From positions 47,066,864 to 47,130,863 of the forward strand of contig OZ024863.1 of NCBI GenBank assembly GCA_964017155.1: a stretch of 64,000 nucleotides of DNA, written 5' to 3'. Position numbers and translations under genes: made by a program. This document shows positions 11,471-24,300 of the stretch, piece by piece. The notes beneath the pieces are model-generated. The model was not told the origin of the DNA. It saw only the letters and a list, made by a program, of their open reading frames with translations, and did not search any database. The first letter of the stretch is position 1, and each line of letters opens with the position of its first letter. The DNA is from Oasisia sp. SBJ-2009 (lineage: Eukaryota; Annelida; Polychaeta; Sabellida; Siboglinidae).

Positions 11471-13293
11471 TATAAAGCGTCATGTATCCGGGTTAAAAAT
11501 CTGCTCAAAGGCGTTAACAATATATAATCAGTAAATACATGATATAAGTTAAACAGTTAACTAAACACGTTAAATAAATAGGTTAAATTAAGTTAATTCA
11601 ATAAAATAAATAAGTTAAATACAATACCAAATTGACTTTGTAAAATTAGACATAGCATAAAGATTAAGAAGACAAGCAAAATTTAAAACATATTGTTAAC
11701 GTAGGTAAAAACGTGTAAAAATCAACTTCATTTAAATTGAAGTGTCAAGTTATGAAAACCCATACGCGGGAAACCGCTTTAGAATTTTAGGACTTTAACT
11801 CGCGTACTTCGCGACGTTTGATGTTCTGTTTGTGTGCGTGAGGATGGTTCTATCGACCCATCGACTGGGTCACCCCCTTGGTTACGGGCAAGATGTAATT
11901 ATATGTGTACGACATATTCTAGCCCGACGTTCTTTGATAAGACTGCGACAGCCTGTGATAGTCATCGGCGCACTCGTCTGTTACATCGCGTGCACTGCTG
12001 GTCGTGTAAGCAATATCTGTGCCTACTGTGGTCTCTATGAGGGCCTAGTCATGGGTTCAAGGGTTCGCATGAAGATCAGTTTTGCGAAACCATATTAGAA
12101 ACGAAACCTGCCGCACCATTTGACGTTGGAGTTATGAACCCACCCATACTGGTAGAGCCACCAGGGAGAGTGATGCAAATGGAGGTTTAGAGAAATGCAG
12201 CTGCAGGTCTCGAAATTCATCATATAGTATCTACTTGTCTCAAAGGGGTGCATAAGTCTTAAGGGGTGGATTATAATATAAAGGTGACATATAATGTGTG
12301 ATTTATTAGTGGGTCCAATTCTGGCTTTCCTGAATGTTTGGCGATAAGTGTATCTATTAAGTACAGAAACAAAGATAACGCATCTATATCTAATCACTGT
12401 TAGTCTAGGATAATAGTACATTTTAAAATCAAGAGATTAAGATAAGCTAGGCATCTTAATTATGCTTTTTTGTTAGGTGTGAAATAAACTTGTGCATACC
12501 AGGTTAGCAATTTTTCGATTAGGTCAAAACCAAAGAGTGAAACACAAATAAACTTAGTTAGGACGATCAAAAAACACAACAATGAAATCTGTTTCGTGGT
12601 TAATAATACTTTTTCATAAAATAAATATTCTTCTTGTTATATTCTTCTTCACATTGTTACACGTATCTAGGTGCTATGACTCGCGCAGGAATTTTAATTG
12701 GCTTTCGTAAGGTGCTAGTGTCCTGTGCTACAATCGTCGACCGTGTGCCTATGTACGTTGTCTCGTCGGTTATATAACACTCCCGTGTAAAAAGCACCTT
12801 GTCATGTGATAAGCTAGTGACGCGTACAGCGGTACACTTGACGGGTAGACAACGGTTGCCGAGGCCGTGTAAGGTTAGGCCATAGGTGAGATCTCGTGAA
12901 AATAGACCGTCTACCCGAGCCACTGTTATTATCTACGTCACCGCGGTGCTGTTCTGTGGGAGGCTGTTCCAACACAATGATACTTTGTCAGTGTGCAAAC
13001 AAACAATTGCCAATTCAAACCTTACAAATGCAACCTGTATTTGCGAAGATGTGCTGGTTGTTCTTTTTACGAGCGCGCTGCAACAGAAGTAGCAAGATGT
13101 TGAAATAGATATAGCGACTATAATTTTAGATTTAAAAATGATTGTATTGTAGGCGTAGGCCTATACGATAAGGAGCGATTATGTTTTATCTTTGTACTTT
13201 TAAAGATATGGTATAATTATCTTCTGTGTCGTTAGTGCGTAGCAACAGCGGGCCATTAAATTGGTAACATAAAATGTGTGATCCTCACCTTCT

Positions 13294-13302
13294 ACACACA
13301 CA

Positions 13303-13370
<68 letters not shown>

Positions 13371-13384
13371 CAACGCACGCACAT
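13294..13384. repeat. (CGCA)n microsatellite
   Basis: About 22 GCAC-type tetramers with one interruption near 13371. It directly precedes an (ATATA)n array. Confidence 0.9.
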
Positions 13385-13390
13385 ACAAAG

Positions 13391-13494
13391 ATAATATATA
13401 ATATAATATAATATAATATAATATAATATAATATAATATAATATAATATAATATAATATAATATAATATAATATAATATAATATAATATAATAT
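13391..13494. repeat. (ATATA)n pentanucleotide array
   Basis: About 20 copies of a TATAA-type pentamer, almost perfect. No LINE tail is visible beside it, unlike the pentamer arrays at 15930 and 32296. Confidence 0.9.
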
Positions 13495-13511
13495 AGGCAT
13501 ATGCATCAGAA

Positions 13512-13700
13512 CCATGGGGTGGGGGTTGGGGGTTGAGTGGAGGTTGGGGGTTGAGTGGAGGTTGGGGGTTGAGTGGAGGTTAGGGGTTGAGTGGAGGTTG
13601 GGGGTTGGGTGGAGGTTGGGAGTCGTGGGGTGGGTAGAGGTTGGGGGTTAGATGGGGTGTTGGGGCTTTGAGGGGTTGGTTGTGTGGTTGGGGGTTTGGG
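13512..13700. repeat. G-rich minisatellite, unit about 18 bp
   Basis: Degenerate units built from GGAGGTTGGGGGTTGAGT and variants. Runs of three to five G every few bases on the + strand make G-quadruplex formation plausible. Confidence 0.8.
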
Positions 13701-14347
13701 GGTTGGTTCTGGGGACTGAGACACATAACACTGAAGGGGACTGAACATTATTTTGGGTAAGTGGCTACTTACTTTGGGGTAAATCGTGATCGCGGATAAA
13801 ACACGACCATCGACCGGCGATAAAAATCTTCAGCACTTCCAAACATTCCGTTTTGCGATATCAGGAACCGAGCCGACATCGGAGGAGAAGCAGTACTAGA
13901 CTACCGGGTAGTGTACATCTTTGTTCCCCCGTATGTCAGGGGTGAGCTTACATTTTACCCTGATCACCGATTTCTTATATATGTTAATATGTATCTCCAA
14001 GTGTATTTTCAACTCTGTTCCGTTGCCCATCCCACACCACCTCCGTGTAAACTCACGTTCAGTTCATATCTACTGTAGGCGTACTTATCCTTCCACTCCA
14101 TTAGTTGTTCTTAGAGACCCACTTCGCCGACTCGTTAAGAGTCGTTAATAATTTATATATTTTACATTTGTTTTCAGGTAAAGTCAATCTTTTTAATTAT
14201 TTTAATTCAATCGCAAGAGGGCACCACGTATTTTAGTGATCATATGACAAGCACGTGACTTGTCACATGAGTAGGTTTCTGTAGAAAGAAGCCAACTTGT
14301 AGAAAGAGGCGTCCAGAAAGAACATTGTCGGTAGTAGACGCAAGACA

Positions 14348-17300
14348 ATGCTTCGGTGCTTGTGGCTTCTCTTTGCAACGGCGACGGGTTCGTATAATAA
14401 TAACAACAACTTTTATGCTTACAACGCAGTTAGAAGTTTCGATTGTTTGTCGTGGGCAGCTACAGCCTACACCTACAAATGGCTACAATCTACAATTTAC
14501 ATCCGCTTACTAATTACATTAAATTGCAGTTAGCTCCAGCTAATACTACTCTAATTGAGCTAGCTTATGTATATAAGTATGTATTATTTTATGCATATAT
14601 GCATATATATTAAAAAAACTGACTTCAGTAAAAACTAACTCGGAAGAACTTGAAGTAAAAGTACAATTCAACATTTTAATTTCAACATTACAGTGGGGGG
14701 GGGGGGGGGGGGGGTGGGCACAAAAATGTAAAATTAAATAATTACAACACTCTCAATGAACCTCAGTCCAAAAACAATCACTAAAATAAAATAATTGATA
14801 CGTATGCAAATTATATCATTTTAATATGGCCTGTGAATCGCTACGATTGCATATTTTTAATAGATTTTGACATGGTGATAGAATCCATGAGACTAGACAT
14901 GAAAATAGTGAGGTTCACCAGTATTTTGTGAAATAAATGGATGTAATGGAATAACAAATACGGAAATATTGTTTCTTTAGACAAAATTCTTTTGTTTCAA
15001 GTAAAAGTACTTTATTAAAGTTGTGCTTTGTTACATGTCAATTACTTGACAAAAAATACTGAAGCTTTTTTAACAAAGTATTTGTACGTAGCTACGGTCA
15101 TGGTCACGTTAATGTTTTCTCTTATATGACTTGCACCTCTTGCATGTTGATTTTTCAGAGATTAATCTTCAACTACAGCCTCAGGTCATGAGTGTAGCAT
15201 AACACTGCTATTTTTAAAGATACTCTATAACTATATGTAAAGGTTTATCACATGTTAATCCAGTTTTATATATATATATATATATAGAATAAATCCATTG
15301 TTCAGAATGTAAAACATAATGACCTGCTTCAACTAATAACGATGGCAAATGTCAGACAGTATTATAGTAAATTCAAGTATGGTAATGAAGATGATTACGT
15401 AAGTTTAACTGTGATTGATTTGATATGTTGCAGGGATAGTGGGGGCAGCCCCCTCACCCCCGGTTTGGCCCCCCAGCTACACTGTACAAGGTGTCTTGCA
15501 GCTGCCTTATGCAGAAATCCAAGAACCATTCACGGCGTACTGGGACGTGAAAAACAACCGAAGCCGAATTGATTACTATGGAAGTAAGTGTTGAATCGGC
15601 ACAAGTTGGGTATATATATAATAGACATTTATAGACATATATAAATAATAGACATTTATATCAGTACAGTGAATTGTTCATCATGATCCGTGACTGGTTA
15701 ACTCTAGAGGTGACCAAGAACAATCCTCTGTAGTATACTGTTGCCATAAAAATCATAACTTTGCTAATATTGGTCATAAAAAAATGAATGTTGCGTCATT
15801 TTAATGCTAAAAGAATGCTTTATTATATGAAATTGAACTAAACAAATTAAGAAAAAAAATCATCCTGCTGCCAGATAATGATAGTATGGATGAAAATACT
15901 TCACTGTTTAGACAAATGTAGCATCGTGTATTACAATACAATACAATACAATACAATACAATACAATACAATACAATACAATACAATACAATACAATACA
16001 ATACAATACAATACAATACAATACAATACAATAACCTTTAATAGTCCCACAAAAGGAAATTCGTGTGGTAGATATTCACATACCACAACATAACACAACA
16101 ACATTAGTATTGACAATACTTATAATAGTAGTGCGCCCCGTTGTATCCTCCCATCCTCACTGATCACTTCCCCTCCCCAATTTTCTGTTTAGCAGCCTAA
16201 CAGAAGTTGGAAGAAAAGTGTTATAAATAACGGTCCGTGCGTGTTCTTTCGGATATGTATCTACAACAAAATTGTGCAACATAGTAAAATTCATGCAATG
16301 GGTGAGATGTGTCCTTTAAAATGTCCCTTGTCTTTTTCATCACACATGTTTCATAAAGTTCATTCACTGTTGGGAGTGTCGTGCCAATGGTTTTGCTGGC
16401 TGACCGTACTACATGATCTAGCAGCACTCTATTCTTGACAAGCCTCCACCCCAACAAATTAGACAGCAGCACAGGACTGACTGAACTGTAGATTTATAAA
16501 AGAGATGATTTATTGTCCTACATACATTCAATTTTCTTAGTTTTTTGATGAAGTAGTTCTGTTGACAATTTTTTTTTTAATGCGCTTCGTGTTCAATGAC
16601 CAATCAACCTGGTTGGAAATGTTGACGCCTAGATAGGAGTATAGGATCTACTCTCTCTCTCTACTACTACCTCTCCATTGATGGATAATGTAGGCAGGTC
16701 ATGTTGCAATTTGCGGAAGTCAATTACCATTTCCTTAGTTTTCTTGGTGTTGAGTTGAAGACAGTTCGAATCACACTATGAAACCAAGTTTTGAATTCCA
16801 TCTCATAGATCTGGTGGTTTTTTCTGTTATCAATCCGAGTAAGGCCTTATCATCAGCGTATTTGAAGAGATGGTCCTTGCTGATTGAGCTGTCAACATGC
16901 CTGCAGTCACTTGTGTACACTGAGACCAGTGCTGGTGAACTCACATAGCCCTTGGAAGTGCCACACATTTGTTGTGATGGTAGTAGAAATGGTGTTGTTG
17001 ATCTTAACCCACTGTTTTCTGTCTGTAAGAAAGTCCAAAATCCACTTGCGCAAAGATGGGTTCACAAGCATGGCTCTCAGTTTCTGGAGTAGTATATGTG
17101 GCTGGATAGTTTTGAACGCGCTTGAAAAGTCCAAGAAGAGACTATGGGCTGAGGTTTTGGGTGTATCCAGGTGTTTCTGAGCATGGTGAACAAGTGTGAG
17201 AATTCCAACTTCGGTACTCCTGTATTGCCTGTAGCCAAACTGATGAGAATCTTTAAACTGTGATGTTTCCATGGAGATGAGCCGCAGCAGAAGTTGTTCC

Positions 17301-20300
17301 AGACATTTTATCACTAGGGAGGTGAGGGCCACAGGTCGACAGTCATTGTTCTGGGAAGGTCGATGCTTTTTAGGAATGGGAACAATTAGCTACTAATTAA
17401 AATAAAAACGAAACAAATCCATTCAGAACTATTATTTTAATGATTTTTTCTGACTTAAAATACGTTGAATCAAGCCAGCTGATTGCGGCCACGCTCGTTA
17501 CCATTGCAACCCATGTGCCGGTCGTACAAATGTTGTGCTGCTAATTTGTTGAATTTTCATAGCAAAAACGCCCCCAAAGCCAATTTAGCTACATGAACTA
17601 ATATAATAACCTTGTTTATTAAAACTGTCAAGCGTTTTGTCACAATATCAATGCAGAAACTTTAGATAAAGGAAAGTTGTGAAGCAGATAAACTGTTGTT
17701 TACCACTCCGCCATTTTGTCTCCAACTCTGGTTCTGTGGGGTTGATGATGCTACAGTTGAAATCACGGTTCTGATTGGCTGAATCATCTGAACCCATGTG
17801 ACTTATTTTTGGCAGATTGGCCACTCACAGAGCTTTTGATACCGCATATATGGGGGTGTAGACTTTATGAATGAATGCATAAATTAATTCATCAAGGCAT
17901 AGTAAAATCTCCCAAATATGGGCAGCAAGCCAGCAGCAACATCACGTGCTTTGTAAACTCGATTGTGAAAAATCTGTTACCGAATCTACACATGAAAAAT
18001 ATACATGATCTACAAAAATCTGTCAGCTATCTAATGATACCAAATGTTTGCGTGTCAGTTTAGTGTGATGGAAATGAAATTTTTTACAACAGAGGCAGGT
18101 GCATTTGACCTGATTTTCGACCCTGGTCACTTCTAGGGTTAAACAGATAATTTCCACATTTCCACAGGAAACCTGAAAAAATTGTAGTGGTAAAATTGTG
18201 TAAACAAATAATCTCCATACAGTAATTGTATAATGGCTGAATACTAGTCTTGGAACGAACAATATGGTATACAAATCGCATATCACAATTTATATTTACT
18301 TTTTATTTTTCGTGAGAAACTTGTGGATTTCTACTTAATCTTGCATAGTTTTATGCGTGTGATAGACAGTGTCATGTGGTCATTTTGCAGAGACCGTGAT
18401 CACGATCCAGAGAGCTGGTACGGATGTCCCTGGTGACATGGGTGTCGCCATCAAGGTCGCACCAATGACAACTGAGACTGTGTACAACGAACGCACCTGC
18501 TTCCTAATCAATGGGAGCAGCGAGTATCAGATCACTACCCAAGCAATTCTCCCTGACCTGACTGGCTTCACAGTGAGTGTTTCTCTATACAGCTGTATTT
18601 GATTTATGCGTAATTGTTTGCAATATGTTTTACTGTGTTTTTCAGTCATCCCCAATTTTTGACGTATCTTCTGTGTTTGTGTGAAAGTGGGAACTTTGAG
18701 TATGGTCTCGTGTTTTCTTTGTGGGTGTTGGTTTTGTATATGTTGTCCAGCTCTCTGTATGGCAAAGACTGCAATGTGTGTTGTCCGTGTGTGTAGTCGG
18801 TGGCCTCCAGCTCTCTGTATGGCAAAGACTGCAATGTGTGTTGTCCGTGTGTGTAGTTGGTGGCCTCCAGCTCTCTGTACGGCAAAGACTGCAATATGTG
18901 TTGTCTGTGTGTGTAGTCGGTGGCCTCCAGCTCTCTGTATGGCAAAGACTGCAATGTGTGTTGTCTGTGTGTGTAGTTGGTGGCCTCCAGCTCTCTGTAT
19001 GGCAAAGACTGCAATGTGTATTGTCTGTGTGTGTGTAGTTGGTGGCCTCCAGCTCTCTGTATGGCAAAGACTGCAACGTGTGTTGTCTGTGTGTGTAGTT
19101 GGTGGCCTCCAGCTCTCTGTATGGCAAAGACTGCAATGTGTATTGTCTGTGTGTGTAGTCGGTGGCCTCCAGCTCTCTGTACGGCAAAGACTGCAATGTG
19201 TGTTGTCTGTGTGTGTAGTTGGTGGCCTCCAGCTCTCTGTATGGCAAAGACTGCAATGTGTATTGTCTGTGTGTGTGTAGTTGGTGGCCTCCAGCTCTCT
19301 GTATGGCAAAGACTGCAATGTGTGTTGTCTGTGTGTGTAGTTGGTGGCCTCCAGCTCTCTGTATGGCAAAGACTGCAGTGTGTGTTGTCTGTGTGTAGGT
19401 AGTTGGTGGCCTCCAGCTCTCTGTATGGCATAAACTGCAATGTGTGTTGTCTGTGTGTGTAGTTGGTGGCCTCCAGCTCGCTGTGTGACAAAGACTGCAA
19501 TGTGTGTTGTCTGTGTGTGTAGTTGGTGGCCTCCAGCTCTCTGTGTGACAAAGACTGCAATGTGTGTTGTCTGTGTGTGTAGTTGGTGGCCTCCAGCTCT
19601 CTGTGTGACAAAGACTGCAACGTGTGTTGTCTGTGTGTGTAGTTGGTGGCCTCCAGCTCTCTGTGTGACAAAGACTGCAATGTGTGTTGTCTGTGTGTGT
19701 AGTTGGTGGCCTCCAGCTCTCTGTATGGCAAAGACTGTGACGTGTGGAAGATGAAGAAGCTGATTGGTCAGAAGAGGAACATCTACACGATGTACGTGGA
19801 ACATAAGACCGGCGTTCCTGTCAGATACATCATGCAAGGCTACGACAGTCTTCTCGGCTCTCACTTTGACAAGTACTACCTGGACTACAGCAACTTCAAG
19901 GTCAAGGCCATCCCAGCTGACATCTTCGGTATACCTCCCGGTGAGTGTAGAGCATTGTGTCACATTTATTTAGTACATAATAAGGCTGGATTTTATCTAC
20001 ATTTATATTATTCAATTTATGACATAATAGCAGGTAAATAAATGTATTAGTTTACATAGAAAACCAGTTATACTGGTGTGTTTATGCTATTGTATAATTT
20101 AATTCTTTGTTAATTCTCTCAGTGTGTTAAATGGTTAGTTTGATAATATATGAATCAATATCAGTTTTATTTTAACGTTTAATATAATGTACACATCTTT
20201 ATTTTTTGCATGTTATGTTTGTATTTTATACATTAATGAATTGTTTTATCAGTTGCAATGATCTTATTGCACTTTTCAGCCGCTATTGCTACCAGAGAGA

Positions 20301-21260
20301 ATAAACGTTATTATTAGTATTAAACAATGTCAGTTAAAACTTATTAGTAACTAGATTATATCTTCGTGAAAATGTTCATCAAGTTGGCAGTATAATATTC
20401 AAAACAAATTTCATAATTACACAACTAGCAATGTTCTACTTACTTCTACATTTCGACCACCATCAGCGGCCTTCTTCAGTGACCACTGAACATTCAGTTC
20501 CTGAAGAAGGCCGCTGATGGTGGTCGAAACATAGAAGTAAGTCGAACATTGCTAGTTGTGTAATTATGAAATCTGTTTCTTAGATTATACCTATGACAGT
20601 AATTATCATTATATAATTTTTTTTATTAAATGTATTTATTTAACAACAGGCTAACTCCTATGTTAGCACTAGGCATAATGCCTTAAGAAAAGTCATCCTG
20701 ACCATACAGTTATTTGCTGTATTTAATATGATTTTATGGTTGAATAAATGCTTATGATTTTAAAGCCATATCCTGCTGTGCCTTCAGAGGTCAAGAAGTG
20801 TGGCTCCTACCCCGGGCCTGGGGACGTGGCTGAGCGACAGCTTGAGATGAACCCAGCCAGACAGTTCATTGGCTCCGACGAACCTCACATGACCCAGATG
20901 TTTGACAAGTTCAAGAAGACACACAAGAAGGGATACGCAAACAAAGTCGAACACGAACGGCGCAAGAACATATTCAGACACAACGTCAGGTGTGTGGGTT
21001 ATACAGGGGGAGCGGGTAAATTACAAGTAGTGAAACAGAATAAGATGATTGGATGAGTCTAACTTATAGCATCAGGTTGGGAAGCAACTTTAACAAGCTG
21101 TCCTTCATTCCATCCTCCATCAAGTATCTGAATCAGCCACACAAAATTAATCGTTGACCTATCACAGTCTCTACCTCTGCCAATGCAATGTTGTTTTATC
21201 ATCTTTATTAATTAATTAATTTATCTTATACTATTGTCATATTGTTTTAGCATATTTATC

Positions 21261-21303
<43 letters not shown>

Positions 21304-24300
21304 CTACCGTTTACATATTTATATGCTTGATTTAACTGTATACATGCATTACTAATACTATGTGACTTAAATATTGTGTTTTTATGCAACCTCCAAAGTG
21401 CAAAATGTATTTCCACTCTATGATTGGACAATAAAGTTATTAATAATAATAATATTATGATTATTATGATTATTATTCTAATGTTCTTTATATATCGAGG
21501 ATGAGCAGATAACTTTTATAACCTGTGAAACAGAACCAGATGATTGGATGGGTCCAAATCATAGCATCAAGTTAGTAGGCAACTTTAACAAGCTGTTCTT
21601 CTCATATTCTTTGTATATCGAGGATGAGTCTGGTTATGTTCCTAACTTTACTTGCACTGTCGTCTCATCCAACCGTCTCCCCTTCCCTGCCTTCTGCTCT
21701 CCTTCTCCAATCCTCAATCTATCCTTCCAAATCTCTTCCTGCATAACCCTCCTATCTCCCTACTCATTCTAGGGCATCCATTTCTCCCTCTTCCCTTCCA
21801 CTCTCCCAGTATCTCCTTCCTCTCCCAACAGTTCTCCAGTTCACTCCACATGTTCTCCCTTTATAGTTGCTTTTCCTCTCCCAAGTTCTAACAACATTTT
21901 CTTTCAACGCATCAGCTAAATAGACAAGTATAACACAATTAGAATGATGCAACACTATATTGGGTGAGTCAGTAATACTTATTAAAATGTTTTTTTCATG
22001 ATTTGTTTATTAAATCGAAAGCATTTCCTTTAATGCTAATGTGGTGATAAATGTTTTATCTAAAGCATGTTCATAACATGCTTTCATTTTGCATGAAATT
22101 TATAAAAGTCACTTCATTTGTACTTGAGGCTTTGTTGTAATGTGTCACAATTAAAATGACTGACAACTATGTCGAGACAGATATGTGCATTCCAAGAATC
22201 GGGCCAACTTGACCTTCTCCCTCCAACTGAATCACCTCGCCGACCTTGAGGATGGGGAGCTGCGATTGATGCGAGGGAGACGTCCTTCTTCAGGCTTCAA
22301 TGGCGGCCGGCCGTTCAACATGCCTCAGTACCGTGACCTTGACATTCCAGATGAACTCAACTGGTGGCTTCATGGTAACTACTCGGGGCTTCACTCTCAA
22401 GTACTCATTCAGAAATGAAACAGTACCGTCATATATTTATTATAATATATTATATACATACATATACGCAGTCCTTTTTCAAATGTTTCAGTATTATATT
22501 ACTTTAAATAATCTTCTTTTGAGCATTTATTCTTTATCGGAAATGGCAGTTGGGGTCATCATCCGTCATGGTGACCTGTCCTCTGTGACCTTCTCCATGA
22601 CCTTTTTCACCTTCACGTGTCTCCTCATACCTCATGTCTTGTGAAACAAAACAGTCTTCATGACCGACGTAAACAAACATTTCAGTAAAAAACACTTGTT
22701 ACATGTAAATACGTGTTGATTCATGTAATAAAAAGGTTTATACGTAGGTGCATAACATTTTTAAGCAGAAGGAACAACAACAGCAGGTATCAATTGAATT
22801 AGGCCAGATTAATGACAATTAATGACAATAATTGACCTTCATTATTTTATTTTATTCATTTATGTTTAAAAAAAAAATACAATATTATTTTCCTACTATG
22901 CCATAGTTTTTATTTTAGCAATAAAACCATACTAAATATGGTTAAACCATGTGACTTGATAGGTCTGTCTCCTCACCTTCGTATTTGTCTGTCACGTCGA
23001 TCAGTCATGTCCTTGTCCAGTCTGGCTGTGTTTGCCTTCTACAGACAGTTTCCATGGCTTCTTATTCACATTGTCTTCCTATTTACATGTCACATTTCTG
23101 AACCACTGCAGTTATGTAAATTCAATAAATTATCTCCCTAACAAAACAGGACAAGTTTTATTTATAATTTAATGCATTTTGCATACCTTACCGTGTGTTT
23201 AATTGTTCTGTGTATTCCATGTTGTAAATTCAACATGCTTTTGTTTATTAAAGAGCTTATGTGCCTTCGCATCCGTGGCAATTTACTTGCAGAAATACAA
23301 TTTTAAGTATGCGTCTTCAGCAGTAGATATCTTGCTTTATCTTATAGCGTCTACTTGATTATTCTTCACAAAATGGTAAAATAATGTACGTTAAGACAGC
23401 TGTACTGTATCGTGTGTTTGCAGGGGCGGTGAACCCAGTCAAGGACCAGGGAGTTTGTGGGTCCTGCTGGAGCTTTGGCAGCACAGGAGCCGTTGAAGGG
23501 GCCTACTTCATGAAGGTACGGACAAATATGGCGCTGGATCAATCATGGAGCAGTTTAATACCCGGTCACGACAGCCATGGTATATTTGGTGCTAAAACCT
23601 GGCTCTCAACATTGGGGACTGTGTAACCCTCGTGAATCGGAGAATCATGTTAATGTTGGTCCTGTTTCAATTTGGGATGTAAACAAACCATTGAGGATGA
23701 CAAACACCCTGGCAGTGACAACCCTCAGTGCCAACATAAAAAGGTCAGCTTGGCATAAATGTTCTGAAAAAGACTGACTAGTTCAATGAGACCTCATAAG
23801 ATCATAACATCACAACCACAATATATACAGACTAGTCAGTTAATAGAACCCTGCAGAGTGCTAGAAACAACTAGAACTTGTAAAATACAGGATTTGTTGT
23901 TTTTGTTTCTGTCACTTTGATTGTCCTTTCTATGTGTGATATCTGAAATGTAAACACATATTTTTGGGGGTACAGTGTACTGAGTTTTTAATAGCAATAA
24001 GATTTTGATAAAAGAACAGCATTTGAGTGAACGTGGGTATTTTATTTCTGAAGTGATTGTTGTGTGTTCAGACGGGACGTTTGGTGCGGCTGTCACAACA
24101 AGAACTCATGGACTGCTCCTGGGGCGAGGGTAACAACGCCTGTGACGGGGGCGAAGACTTCAGATCATATCAGTGGATCATGAAGCATGGTCAGGCCACT
24201 GAGGGTGATTATGGGCAGTACAAGGCACAGGTGGGTGACAGATACAAGTGTCTCATTCGGCTTCTTTGTACTATTTTGACTAGAGCATCTTCTGATAGTT

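Larger units (their letters stand above)
11483..14280. other. Intergenic region before the protease gene
   Basis: AT-rich sequence with no credible exon. It contains a (CGCA)n array, an (ATATA)n array and a G-rich minisatellite between 13294 and 13700, listed separately. Confidence 0.55.

Noticed and set aside
11832..12098. 88-codon plus-strand frame
   Set aside because: No homology, no splice context and no composition different from surrounding noncoding DNA.
13506..13748. Pro/Thr-rich minus-strand frame
   Set aside because: Translation of the G-rich minisatellite.
18527..19963. 478-codon open frame on the minus strand with [14 protein letters not shown] repeats
   Set aside because: It is the antisense translation of the 60-bp minisatellite plus the flanking protease exons; the real coding strand is plus.
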